This document shows positions 46,044 to 57,690 of a stretch of DNA of 64,000 bases, one piece after another (positions within the stretch are counted from its first letter, which is position 1; every line of letters begins with the position of its first letter). The stretch is from NCBI GenBank assembly GCA_014898415.1, contig RCTD01000022.1, forward strand, positions 992,001-1,056,000. The letters run 5' to 3'. The notes under the pieces were generated by a model. The model was not told the origin of the DNA. It searched no databases and worked only from the letters and a program-made list of their open reading frames with translations. Source of the DNA: Stromatinia cepivora. Taxonomy: Eukaryota > Ascomycota > Leotiomycetes > Helotiales > Sclerotiniaceae. The position numbers and the translations under genes are program-made.

Positions 46044-47566
46044 ATGTCTATACCTCCAGGCGCCCCCCAACCATCGCATATTCTCCGCGGACACGCAACT
46101 CCAATACACGTTGCGAAGTTTATACGCGGAAATACGAGATTGATTACGGGAGATGCGGATGGATGGGTTGTGCTGTGGAGTTTGGAGACGAGGAGGGGAG
46201 TGGCGGTTTGGAGGGCGCATGAGGGGGTTTTGCTTGGGGTGGGGGAATGGGGTGAGAGGATTGTTACGTGAGTTTTGTTCTTTTCTTGGGTTGTGGATTT
46301 TTGTGGTTGGGGAAAGGAGGGATGAGGATTTGTGAGGTGGAGGAGGGGCTTGGAAAGGAAAATGGCTATTATTAAATCGGGAGCAGAGAGAATGAAGAGA
46401 AGAAGAAGAATACCAACCTGACATTTCACACAGGCATGGAAAAGACAACAAACTAATAATATGGAAACTTCCTCCATCAGAGGAAGACTCAATGAGTAAA
46501 GTTCTTCCAGTCGATAGTGTGTCAGAAGAGAGAAGAAGACCCTGGATATTACATATGTTAGATGTCAACACTATGAATTTTTGTGCGTTCGCTATGTGTC
46601 CTTTGGCTACAGCGATCAAGGCGGAGGAACATGAGGAGAACGGAGAAGATGATGGAGCTCAAGTAGGGATAGAAAAGGAAGAGGGGGCTGGGGGGCAATT
46701 GTTAATTGTGGTTCCAAATACACTGACTTCTGAATCCGTAAGTATCCCTTCTCCTGCACGAAACAAGAAGAGTAAACTAATAATTCCAGATCGACATCTT
46801 CCATATTCCTACTCTCCATCGCATTCACAATATTCCTTCGCCTGGCCCAGATAAACCTGGCATGATAATGTGTCTCTCGCTCTTTTTTCATCCGGTCACT
46901 AAATGCTTAACCGTTATATCTGGTTATGAAGATGGCTCAGTTTCAGTTTTTGCTCTTTCTTCTTCCACTCCACTACCACCCTCTTCTACTCAAACTCCAT
47001 CTTCACCAGCGCAATGGAACACCACATACCAATCAAAATCCCACATCCAGCCAATTCTCTCCCTTTCCATCGATCCGAGTCCGGAACATAAATTCTTTAT
47101 CACTAGTGGTGCTGATGATCGGATTATCAAATATCTGATCCCTACAACCACAACTCCTTTCTCTACTTCAACATCGAGCTCCAAATCAACATTAGGCACC
47201 ACCAAAGACGAACCAAAAATCCTTAAAACTGCACATGCAGGACAACAAAGTATCGAAATTCGAAACGATGGGAAGATAGCCGTGACAGCTGGATGGGACG
47301 GAAGAGCGAGGGTATACGGGGTAGCGAAGATGAGGGAATTAGCGGTGCTGAAGTGGCATAAGGAAGGATGTTTTGCAGTGGCTGTTGCGGATGTTTTAGA
47401 AGGGGATAAGGATGGGGAAAGTGGTGCAGATGAGAAGGGAAGGGAATTGGTAGGGAGACTTGGACAATTGGATGTTAAGGGGGAGAGGTTGAGGAAGGCG
47501 AGGGAAACGCATTGGGTCGCTGTGGGGGGGAAGGACGGGAAGGTTAGTTTGTGGGATGTTTATTAA
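46044..47566 (+). CDS. asa1: ASTRA-associated protein 1 (WD40 repeat protein)
   Basis: WD40 protein that associates with the ASTRA/TTT complex, which helps mature PIKK kinases such as Tor and Tra1. Exons are 46044-46267, 46434-46737 and 46790-47566, with introns of 166 and 52 bp. They join to 434 residues, which fits the family. The N-terminus has the family pattern [33 protein letters not shown] and [13 protein letters not shown]. After the first intron [12 protein letters not shown] follows, which restores a WD repeat. After the second intron [16 protein letters not shown] leads to [12 protein letters not shown]. The last repeats are [13 protein letters not shown] and [12 protein letters not shown], ending [13 protein letters not shown]. 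Asp/Glu-rich and Ser/Thr-rich inserts lie between blades. The start at 46044 is chosen because it is the only ATG in frame near the first WD repeat. Confidence 0.88.
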
Positions 47567-50255
47567 GAGGCTTGTGGATGAATCGATCAATTCGCGCTCT
47601 TGAGTTTTAATACGCAGGAAGCTGTGGACTCTAGATAAAGTATCAGGGTAATCTCGAGCAGGTCTGAAAGCCGGCGCTGAGATGGGCTGGTCGAGTAGTA
47701 TCGATCACTATTGCTTGCCATGAAGTGCACGTCAAATTAAACACGACTTTTCTTCCGTTTCTTAATACTTCCCCTTCCATTTGCAAGTGAAAATCCAGAT
47801 TTTGTGATAACCTTTTCTTCTCCCTGTTTTCATTAGATCAAAAAGCGATACAAGCCACCTAGTAACTAAGGCCTTCCGTCACACTACTGCAATCTTCCAT
47901 TCCATAGTGTTTTCAGTTTCTGTTGGTCAGCGGCAAGACTTTGTACGGTGCAGGTATAATTATAATGGAATAGCTTTTCTAATGGTTGAATGGAAGCTTG
48001 ATGCTCCATTTCTATCTTGAGCATACTAAATCACAAATCTGGCACATGCATGGCGATATGATTCACGTCCCAAGCCCTCTATCTCTTTTTCTAATTGGGT
48101 CGGGAAACTGCATCAATCTATACACCTGCCATGAGAAATATCCATCTGAACACAGCTTCTGCAATAATAATAATGGTTCGCCATTTCTCGATACTTTTCC
48201 GTCTCTATTATCTATTATCCATCTCAATATTCCATTTGTCAGTCACGCTCATCAATAGAGTAAAACGAACGTTTCTCATCACTGATGAGTCATCAGTGAT
48301 CACAGTTTGAACCCAGCTCATATTCCCATTCATTTTTACACAAACATAAGTCTTAGCTCTTACCTGACATTTGCTCACAGACTTTACATTCGCTGCATTT
48401 TCTTGAATTTTTTGGTACTTTTTCTCGATGGGGTTGGATGTTTTGCTGTACTTTTTGTTTCTTATTATGGTATTAGAGTATGCCATTGAAGTATTATACG
48501 CTGCTGCATGCTCCAAGGTCAATTTGAGCTTTTGGATATATATTTGAGAGAGTTGGGATATCAAGGCCTAATACGTAGCTAGTTCGTAATCATATAATTA
48601 CATGACTCTTCGTAATTAGATATAAGAGAGAGCTCTGCTCCCTTTTCCTTGAATAATCAATCGTTTTTCTACTAGTTTTTTTGTATATCATTTGTGTATA
48701 ACCCAAATCATTGTTTAATTTATTAGTTCTACTATTTGAAGCCTCTACAATGTAATCTGATCAGTTCCAATCCCTACTCCCTCTTGCAGCGTACTATCGG
48801 GATGCATGTATCTCGACCTACCTCTTTCACAATATCATGGACATTCTTCGCTGCAATGTATGTACCAGCGGTTATGATATATTTTTGATATAAATAAATG
48901 ATAGGTGTGGTGATCAGTCTTCTGGGAAAGGTGCCGTTTGTAGACATATGATGAGTTTTCGGTTCAATTCATTATGTTTATTATTTTTTTCATGGTATAA
49001 TATTTGTTTCATTCTCTTGGGGAAATATTATTTCTCTTTACTGGTTTGATCATTTTTGCTGGATCTGAAGGCTGATTGATATATATCTCGATATTCAGTC
49101 GATGCAATTTCCGTGGGAAGCTGGACGCTTTTGACGAATTTCCACACCTATCAAATACGAGAAAGAAGATATGGGTCTGTGAATTGATTTTAAAGCTTTC
49201 GTTAAAAGATTTTCTTTGAGGAGAGGTTTTAGGTCATGATCGACCTCATTTACATAACTACTGTGGACCTGCCCGAATTAATCCATTTCCGCGATCGATC
49301 AGCAATCAGCACATGGATTTTGAACTGGTACAAGAGCTTGCACACTCGTATATAAACTATCCGAGGAGCATTAGTCTTACAATAGTTTCTGCCGAGAAAA
49401 ACGATCGTCATCAAACTCGTCAGCACTACCGACAAGAATAGAGATAGGACACTATGTCCCATTTCAAAGCCTTATACTCTCGCATCCGCCTCTTTCAGCT
49501 ACTTCCAGGGATAGTAGACCCAGAAAGCAAGAAATAAAGTTGTTTACGTTTGTGAATCGCAATGGCTGGCACATGTTGAAAATATGGATTCATACCCGCT
49601 ATGAACTCATCGACGACATCAAATCTCCCATACCAAGAACAAGAGCCCGAGAACTACCCAGATTCTAAATCCTATGATCATTCCAGATTTATTTCGCGAG
49701 TAATCAGCCATGCGAAGAACTGGCCCACGATTATATCAACGCTGTTTAGCGGTCGACTTCAGATTCCATCGGGCATGCTATCATCATACATTGGTATGAA
49801 GTAGCATATAGTGCATTATTCGAGACCATTTTCCAGCCCGCTCTGAAACGATTATTGCATGATCTTACAGTAAAGCGAGCGAATTACTCAAGCCGCGTCA
49901 AAATGGAAATCTTTTCACATAAAGCAACAAATTAGTGAGCGATACCACTTCTCGGTTAAGTAGTTGTGTTTTTGTGCGTTCTAGTGTGCTTTAGATGGGA
50001 AAACAATCAAATCATACTGATGAGCATACACAGACGAGCCACGTAACAAGTAACAAATATGGAAGAAGATAAATAGTAGAATTATTTCAAATTATTAAAA
50101 AGTCAATTTGAAAGATTGAACAGTGCAACAATCGACCGTATATCCATCCATCGGCGGTCTAATCATCACACCACTATACCAAACCACCCTCCTTCAGCCC
50201 TTTCACCCTTCCACCCCAAGACTCTCCCTTCAGTCCCCCTCCCCAATACCTCAAC
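47567..50255. other. Intergenic between asa1 and the cerato-platanin gene
   Basis: No gene recognised. It holds the perfect palindrome at 48278-48300. ORFs at 48208-48564 (minus) and 49601-49804 (plus) have no family and no clear coding character. Confidence 0.4.
48278..48300. promoter_or_regulatory. 23-bp palindrome with a TGAGTCA core
   Basis: ATCACTGATGA-G-TCATCAGTGAT is an exact palindrome apart from the central base. Its core TGAGTCA is the site bound by AP-1/Gcn4-type bZIP factors (CpcA/CPC1 in filamentous fungi). No gene start lies close by, so a regulatory role is a guess. Confidence 0.35.
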
Positions 50256-50711
50256 CTAAGCACGACACGGCGACCCCCCACCTTCAGCAGGCAACCCACA
50301 CTGATCCGGCGTCAACAACATCCAATCCGCATCAATATTCCCCAACTCGACCGCCCTCCCATTAGTCAAAGTATTCATCGCACTCTCGGCAATATTGAAT
50401 CCCATCGCCGCAGCATCGATCGCCAAAATATTGATCGTGACGCCTTGATATGTTAAACTGTAGCAAGTGCCACAGTTAGGGGAATTCCAGCCGGCGATCG
50501 TGGATGCACCGCCGATGCGGGCGAAGGTGGGGAGATCCCCTTGGACTTTGTATTGAGGGAAGCGGGTTTCGAGTCCGTTGGGTCCGTTGGAACAGGCGAC
50601 TAGGTCGAGGGAGCGGGCTGCGTTGTCGTAGCCTGGGTCGTAGGTTACTTGGATGGCTTGGGTGGAGGCGAGGAGGAGGGTGAGGAGGGATAGAGTGTTG
50701 CGGAATTGCAT
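50256..50711 (-). CDS. Cerato-platanin family secreted protein
   Basis: Small secreted protein of the cerato-platanin family (PF07249), fungal wall/surface proteins that bind chitin oligomers and can trigger plant defence. 151 residues, no intron. A signal peptide [19 protein letters not shown] ends at residue 19, leaving a mature part beginning [11 protein letters not shown]. Family marks are [70 protein letters not shown] and the final TPDQC. The four canonical cysteines are C40, C80, C83 and C138. A fifth Cys (C149) in a short extra tail [13 protein letters not shown] is unusual. The family is often called phytotoxic, but whether this member is cannot be read from sequence. The gene stands alone, with about 2.7 kb of empty DNA on either side. 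Confidence 0.93.
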   Translation of the reverse strand: MQFRNTLSLLTLLLASTQAIQVTYDPGYDNAARSLDLVACSNGPNGLETRFPQYKVQGDLPTFARIGGASTIAGWNSPNCGTCYSLTYQGVTINILAIDAAAMGFNIAESAMNTLTNGRAVELGNIDADWMLLTPDQCGLPAEGGGSPCRA

Positions 50712-52343
50712 TTTGGATGGACTGTCTTGTGTATGGTTTGTGTTTGGTTTGTTGTGATTGGTAGTTGGTGTTGGAGGGAGATTTGGTGTAGTGATGTGAT
50801 GATTACCGAGATGTAGAGATTTGTCGTCGAAGTCGATGCTGATGATATTGATGTCGATTTGATGAAGGACTTCTTCCCCATTTTATATCCATCATGACCG
50901 CCTCTGGTATTTGTAAAATTGATTATTTACTATGATACACATACCTAGGATGTTTACCTCCGAATTCTTAAGTTCCTCACACCATGAAAGAATATATGAA
51001 GTTATTCCCATTTAGGAGCTTGATTACTTGGTATACGGTTTATGTTTTGATATTGTATTAATAGGAAGAATCAAAACATCGGAGTCGACCAGGAGATAGC
51101 TATTGTCTTACGTTCTTGATGCGGGGTGCAGAAGAATGTTAGGAATGTTGGAAGCCCGAAAGATTGTGGAGTCGGAGACATGCGCTTGTATGCCAATTCC
51201 ATAGTCTCTAATTATAGAGCAACAACCTTAAGCGACTCAGCCTCCATTCCCGCCTTGTTCAGAAGTTTCCTCGTTGCTATACTCAGCGTTTTTATATGTG
51301 AACGATTAGACTAAGGATATTTCAACTGAACATTACTTGGTGCCTTGCCAATTATTTGTCAACACTAAATCAAGCCCTTAATGTACCAATAACAACACTA
51401 CTATGTATAGACTTATTGGTACCGAGAATAAGATCAAAGTCAACTTGCAATTGATGAGGGAAGATGTGGAAAGATACAAGCAAGTAGGTGGAAGTCCGTG
51501 CACTACTCAAATCCAAATATTCAGAATGATCCAGCTTGGAAACACTACGAATTCACGAACTGCAAATCATTACAGTTGTTAAGAGAGATATCATAGTAAA
51601 GATCATCTCAGTTGATCATACTTGATATCGTACTGGGGTTGACTCACCTTTATGCGAGTGCAATATAATACTCCTCCTCGCGTAGCGTAGCTTCCAATTC
51701 CGATTGCAAGAAGATTGGAGCTCGAATACTACATGTTTTTGGCTATGATAAGGTTTCCTTCGTCTTGCTATGCGTCGAGATATTTCATACGATTTCATAC
51801 TTCTTCAGAGACAGACTCATCTCCTCGCCAGAAACCATCCACCTTTTGTCTAGTAGAGGATGGGCTCCGGAATACCCGAAAAAGTATCTCCCAACATCCA
51901 TAGGGTTAACCGGCACTGGCGCCAAATTGTCCAAATGATGCGTACGTGTGGGGATCTAAAGTCTCGACATGACATATGGAGTTCAATTACGGCATGGAGA
52001 CGTCAAGGATATGGCGACTGATACCGAACTATTCGTCGACGTTATTTGTCATTGTTAGCAGATTTAAGCTTCTGCAAACCCGAGTGATTTCTTTTCACAC
52101 CACAAGTTCTCACTACCCCGCCTTAGCTCGAATATTAGTGAAAAGATACCTTGGACAGAGACCTGAGCAATGATTGCCTGATAGATTTGGTCACACGGAC
52201 GAGTTATCTTTGCTATCCACATAAGATATCCTGAGTGTTGGTAGCGAAACTGATTGGATACCAACACCCAACACAACATGTTGCCGGCACACTGGGCATC
52301 AATTAATATGCTATCACTCGCGATAAGCCCACAGCCAAAGAGT
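50712..52343. other. Intergenic upstream of the cerato-platanin gene
   Basis: Presumed promoter next to 50711, with TG/GT-rich leader sequence on the minus strand (CA-rich in the sense strand). No other gene recognised; ORFs of 60-100 codons have no family. Confidence 0.4.
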
Positions 52344-52384
52344 AACAGCCAACAGCCAACAGCCAACAGCCAACAGCCAACAGC
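52344..52384. repeat. 7-bp tandem repeat AACAGCC
   Basis: Five exact copies of AACAGCC followed by AACAGCT. Confidence 0.92.
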
Positions 52385-52847
52385 TACCAGCCGTCAATTA
52401 TAACCATCCATCACCAATCAACAATCAACATATGCAAATTTACCAGTCTGGATGTGAACCCACTTCAGCCCCTTCCCCCCTTCATCCCCTCGGCTACTAA
52501 GCCCTATCTTCATCCACCGAAAATGATCAATCATGATTTGTGTCGCGACTTCCCCTTGTCTTGGTCCAAATAATTCCTTGATGTTCATCAAACTTTTAAA
52601 CTCTTGGCATATCGATAAGAAGATAAACACCGATTGAACTTGGATCCCCCACGTGCAGATTTCATACGTCAATAAGTACCCCAAAAATCCCATATAAAAA
52701 GTTAACATGCTTGAATTTTCATCACAAATTTCAGAAGCGATTCAATAAAATTGGTATCAATCATCCCTTTTGCCATAAATGGTATCGGAAGTTGCGAAAA
52801 GAACCGAAAAGGCTTGAGTATTTGGTAACAGTTACCTCTTTGGGGAA

Positions 52848-53179
52848 ATGCCTAGACACGTGCATTTACCTCTTCCTAGAGAATTGAGAAGGTCACAATA
52901 TGAATATGGTGGTACGACGTTAACTAGTATTACCACTGCCAATATTGTGGTGGATAAAATGAATGCTGTCCCGGGATTTCTGGCTAGTGCTGGTGAGTTT
53001 CTTCATTTATTATTTTTTTCTTATTCCCTTTTGTTATTTTTGTAAGAATAACTGCATTCGAAATTGTACAAAAAGAGTTTGTGGTTTTGGGAGGACAAAA
53101 GTTTTTGAAAAGGTTTTCTATGGAATTTTCATACTGAGCAGGTGGGACGCGATCCAACCAAATACATTCATTTCCTTGA
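52848..53179 (+). CDS. Possible small two-exon gene, hypothetical
   Basis: ATG at 52848 opens a 48-codon frame beginning MPRHVHLPLPRELRRSQYEY, with NIVVDKMNAVPGFLASAG. A good donor (GGTGAGT) follows at 52993, and an acceptor (GAGCAG) ends at 53141. Joining gives GGTRSNQIHSFP and a stop at 53177-53179, 60 residues in all. The first exon looks protein-like and the splice signals are reasonable, but I know no family and no longer product can be built. It lies about 300 bp upstream of the GNAT-like gene in the same direction, so it might instead be transcribed leader DNA of that gene. Confidence 0.3.
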
Positions 53180-53476
53180 GCGCATTCATTTTCCTCACTT
53201 TCTCTACTCTATTCCTCAATTGTGAGTGAGAAGAGAATATTCACATCTCAAGGTACTATTTATTTTGCAAATGTCAATCGTTCATCATCAAGCAAGAATT
53301 CATAAGAAGGTTAGCCTACCTTTGCTAACAACCAACCCCCACCAGCGTTCTTTACTTTCCTTCGAGCAAATCTAGTCCTGCCACCGTCAACTCTCAACTC
53401 TACATCCTCAACACCTATTCTCTACGCGTCTTCTTCTCAGACCCTTCCACCACTTCGCCCGTCCTCTCTCGCAACC

Positions 53477-54229
53477 ATGTCTTCCAATACCGATGATGAT
53501 ATCATTGTGCCCAATCCCCTCGATGGCATTCCCTCTCTCACAACTACCGCCTTAATCACGGAAGAAGATAAAACGAAAGCTCTAAAATTGGTAGCAGACT
53601 CAATTGCCCAGCAACGACAAATCGCCGCTCAAGCACTTATTTTCCATCCTCTTACCCTCACACTATACGCATTAATAATAGGAATTGTCACAAAATGGCA
53701 ATACAAAGACACCAGTGATTTTGGGTTACTAGGAACTACACTTGCAGGAGTAACAATGGCATGTTTGGTAGCAGTACGAGCTGCAACTGCGGGATATTTA
53801 CACACGGCTGAGGATTTCAATTGGGATTTTGCTAGGAATGATGATGGAGAGGAAGATGTTATCATTGGATCTCGATACGGGGATGAAATTATTGGAGCAC
53901 TTATACTACGTATTGAGCGAGCACCTCATATAAATGGATCGCCAAAGAGAGGGAAAAGTGGGAAGAAGGGAGGGAGAGGGGTAGTGAGGGCGTGGACTAC
54001 AAAAGTAAGGTACAGAGGTACGGGTGTGGGAACGGAGATGTTGGAAGAGGCGGTTAGGGAGACGAGGGGAAAGTTAGGAAATTCAGCTGAAGTGGGATTT
54101 GCTAAGGAACATGCAAATGCGAAGATGATATTACCGGAAATGTTCAATGGGGAGTTTAGAAGGAGGGAGAGGAGGGCTGCTGGTGCATTGGAGGCGGTGC
54201 TTGAGAGTGGAAGGGGGAAGAAGAGATAA
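53477..54229 (+). CDS. GNAT-like acetyltransferase with two N-terminal membrane segments
   Basis: A 250-residue intronless protein. Two hydrophobic segments, about residues 51-69 (AQALIFHPLTLTLYALIIGI region) and 84-105 (LLGTTLAGVTMACLVAVRAA), suggest a membrane hairpin. They are followed by a charged soluble part. The soluble part carries GNAT-like features: a strand IIGALILRIERA, a loop insert rich in Lys/Gly (SPKRGKSGKKGGRG), then VRAWTTKVRYRGTGVGTEML, which corresponds to the acetyl-CoA binding R/Q-x-x-G-x-G/A loop. Next come LEEAVRETRG and AEVGFAKEHANAKMILPEMF, ending in a basic tail. Similar uncharacterised fungal proteins are labelled acetyltransferase; the substrate is unknown. The start follows a CT-rich leader with ACAACC-type context before ATG. 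Confidence 0.7.
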   Translation: MSSNTDDDIIVPNPLDGIPSLTTTALITEEDKTKALKLVADSIAQQRQIAAQALIFHPLTLTLYALIIGIVTKWQYKDTSDFGLLGTTLAGVTMACLVAVRAATAGYLHTAEDFNWDFARNDDGEEDVIIGSRYGDEIIGALILRIERAPHINGSPKRGKSGKKGGRGVVRAWTTKVRYRGTGVGTEMLEEAVRETRGKLGNSAEVGFAKEHANAKMILPEMFNGEFRRRERRAAGALEAVLESGRGKKR

Positions 54230-55539
54230 ATGAGAAGGAGTGTGATGGGATGGGCGAAGATAGATGTGAGGATATATAATATTCTCCTGGGCGGTTCTTT
54301 TTGAATAGGGGTTCGGATTTGGATCAAGAATTTGTGATACCATACAGAGATCGGTCATAGAATAGCATGTCAGGAAGAATGAGTTACCATTTGGGCTCTT
54401 GACAATCGTTTATAGCATAGCGAGTCGATATTGGGGGTCAGGGATACGTGCATAATATTTACACTATGAAATCATATACCTCATATGTTATGTTTCACAC
54501 GTTTTTTCTTTTCAATGACAGGGACATCAACAACCCCCCCCTTCCAACCCCGCATTACCTGCGCCGATTTCCGGAAGATGTTATTGTGGCACTAATGATG
54601 GGATCGACATTCGTAATTCATCATTCATCATAGGTAGCTTGACGCAATGCGTGGACTTAATTTGTTTTGGATGTGGAAGAATTCGTATGATATTCATTTA
54701 CATCAAACACCCGGGATAACATGGATATACCGTACAGCTAGGATTGGGATATACAGGTAGGATTAGTAGGGAAAATAGAACACCAGAGTATAAGATTGCT
54801 ATTTGTTTGTGATTTTCAAGGTGGAAATGTACATTGGTCTTGTAGGAATAGATTCATCTGTCTATTGGTATTGATGTATTTGCGATTACTCGATGACGCA
54901 CTTGTTGTATTTTCCATTGCTGCAGATTCAGATGCTTTCAATTGACAGGGGTAAGCTATTTTCGCTTAGTAAATGACTAATCATGAATTTCGAATTTTCG
55001 AGAGAACTTTTCTCCTTCAATTTTTTCTTTAATTCTCTCTCCAACTTTAATCCAAATTTTTTCTTTACTTCTACTATTTCTATACAATAAAATTCTTCTT
55101 ATGAAACAGTCAATATTCGATTCTTTTGCTACACCTTCATCCATCTAGCTAATGTCGCAGTTAGCATTTACTAGCAAGCATGTAGTTTTCAAGGTAACCT
55201 CATGTGAGCTATTTCCTATCACAGCAAAACCTGCTTGCTGATCTTGTTTACTTTCCTCGTTCCTCGGTATCGGATATCGGGATAAAAGCTCCCAGACAGA
55301 CAAGCAAACAAAAGCAGCGCTACTAACTTCCCCACATTCTCCATCATTCTCCATACAGCCTTCCCCCTTCAACTAAATATCACCCGAGAGGCTGCCCGCA
55401 TTCGTTCATTCGTCAGCTTTACGCTTTCCCGCATCTATCCGCTTCATCTGGCGGTTGTTATTACACCTCCCAGATTCCCACTTCCGCTTCTTTTCCAATT
55501 TTCTTTGCAGAGTCTTAGATTGGAAATTGGATTGTGAGG
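54230..55539. other. Intergenic between the GNAT-like and HIBADH genes
   Basis: Presumed 3' end of the upstream gene and promoter of the next. The last 100 bp before 55540 are CT-rich, as in fungal leaders. No gene recognised. Confidence 0.45.
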
Positions 55540-56853
55540 ATGAGGGTAAATGTGAGGACGACTGCACCTGCTGTGCGGTCATTAATCCGATCTGTTCAGC
55601 AAAGAGGCTTCTCATCTTCAATGGGAAGACAGGCACAATGGGGATTTATTGGTCTCGGTCAAATGGGTATGTTTACTTCTCTATGTGCCAAAATTAAGAA
55701 TCAATTGCTAACATCACATAGGATACAATATGGCGAGAAATCTCCAAGCAAAATTACCTTCTGCCGATACGATTCGAGTTTATGATATCAATACTGATGC
55801 AGTAGAGAGATTTACAAAAGACACAAAAGCTCTTGGGAGTGGTGCTGCTGTAGAGGCTGCAAGCAATGTTAGGGAAGCTGCCGAGAATTCTGTAAGTTAT
55901 TCCACTTATCTTTGTGTCTCTTGATACCCTCAATTTCTTCCATATTTATGTGATGAGTTTGTTCCATGAATGATCTAAGTTGGGGTCAACCGTCTTGGTT
56001 GATCTTCTAATGATTTTTATATTATACAACAAAGCCAATCCTCTGATTTATTACAATTAATTGTCTATTTTATCTTGATACACATCTCTTTCAAATTGCT
56101 AATAGTCAATGTTTACAGGAAGTTACCATTACCGTTTTACCTGAACCATCACATGTACAGAGTGTCTTTGGTCAGATACTTAAGCCTCCACTCTCTACAT
56201 CCGTAGTCGCCAATCCAGACCGTCTCTTCATTGATTGTTCTACGATTGATCCCACGTCATCCAAAGAAGTTGCTAGAGCAGTTCACACTACGCAGCAAGG
56301 ACGATTTGTCGATGCACCAATGTCAGGAGGTGTTGTTGGCGCAACCGCGGGAACTTTAACCTTCATGCTTGGTGCTCCGGATGATCTAGTGGATCGTGTG
56401 AACCCAATACTCACGATGATGGGCAAGAGGGTATTACATTGCGGGGCCCAAGGTGCAGGCCTTTCCGGAAAGCTTGCTAATAACTATCTTCTGGCTATTA
56501 ACAACATCGCAACCGCTGAAGCCATGAACCTAGGAATTACGTTGGGTCTCGATCCACAAGTCCTTGGTAATCTGATCAACAGTAGTACTGGCAAATGTTG
56601 GCCAAGTGAACTCAACAATCCAGTTAAAGGTGTAGTCGCTGGTGCACCAGTCGAAAGAGATTACAGTGGAGGATTTGGTATAAGTCTTATGAAGAAAGAT
56701 TTAGGACTTGCATTAAAAGCAGCAGAAGAAGTTCGGGCCAAACTTGAGCTTGGTAATAGAGCTCAAGAGGTTTATGAAACTGTGGAACAACAGGAGAATT
56801 GTAAAGGCAAGGATTTCTCTGTTGTATATAGATATATTAGTGGTTCGGCGTAG
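55540..56853 (+). CDS. 3-hydroxyisobutyrate dehydrogenase, mitochondrial
   Basis: NAD-dependent oxidation of 3-hydroxyisobutyrate to methylmalonate semialdehyde in valine breakdown, mitochondrial matrix. Exons are 55540-55666, 55722-55891 and 56119-56853, with introns of 55 and 227 bp. They give 343 residues, normal for the family. The basic, Ser/Arg-rich N-terminus (MRVNVRTTAPAVRSLIRSVQ) looks like a mitochondrial targeting peptide. The Rossmann motif GFIGLGQMGYNMARNL follows at about 35-50 and spans the first intron. Then come ITVLPEPSHV, LFIDCSTIDP, the substrate-binding DAPMSGGVVGA and the catalytic block GAGLSGKLANNYLL with the conserved Lys at 217. The NAD-binding/dimer end is GGFGISLMKKDLGLALKAA and KDFSVVYRYI. 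Start chosen at the ATG that gives the targeting peptide. Confidence 0.94.
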
Positions 56854-57690
56854 TCATGCTACGATGAGCTAAATAAAGATAAATCAAGATAGACTACCAC
56901 GAATGATTTTGAGATATTACATGTGTGACTTGTTGTACAAGTCATTGGAAAATCGTTCAATACATACCTACCCCGACTTGAGCTTCCTCGCCCACAACCA
57001 AGGAATTCATAAAACTTTACACTGCGGAGAGAAAATCGACCGGACGGCTTATTATAACAATTCCCCAAATACCCAAAGGAAAATTCATACTGTATAAAAC
57101 TTTCCTTTACTTTCATTCCTCAGACCACCAGCCGTGAACGTGAACGTGGGGTGAACGGGACAACATTTTTTAGATTTCCAAAGTTTTTCATCAATGATTA
57201 CTTACTATCTATCTATCTATCCATGACACCCTCATTCATCCATCCATTTTTCTCTCACCCGCTCATTCTCTCATTCTTTAAAATATTTCTACAAATATAC
57301 GAATATGCGAATAGATGATTCATACGAGTGTATCGGTAATCTTTTATCTATCCATTTATCTATCCTACCTACTCTCTCTACACCAATACTGAATTTCCAA
57401 GCGTCTTTGCAAGGTTGATTGATTGATCGATACCTTTTTTCCAATTTTGGATTTAAGTAAGTATTTGATTTGATTTGAATTTATTCTATAACTTTTTGGC
57501 CTCTTGTATCATCTTAATTTAATATAATATGCGGGTTTAGTATACCTTCATACTTGTACTTTATATTCCTACGTTTGGGGGATTTTCACCTTTTATTTTC
57601 CTTCTCCCTTCTCCCTCTTCCTTTCCTTTCTCCATTCATTCTCTATAGTATATTCCCCCCTCCACCCCTTCCCCCCACAACCCATCACAC
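56854..57690. other. Convergent intergenic region between HIBADH and DDB1 genes
   Basis: Both neighbours end here, so it should hold two 3' ends. CTATC/CATTC microsatellite-like stretches lie at about 57205-57255 and 57340-57370. No gene recognised. Confidence 0.5.

Noticed and set aside
45956..46619. Long minus-strand ORFs opposite asa1 (178 and 194 codons)
   Set aside because: Antisense shadows of the asa1 exons and first intron; the plus strand gives a full WD40 family match with consistent splicing.
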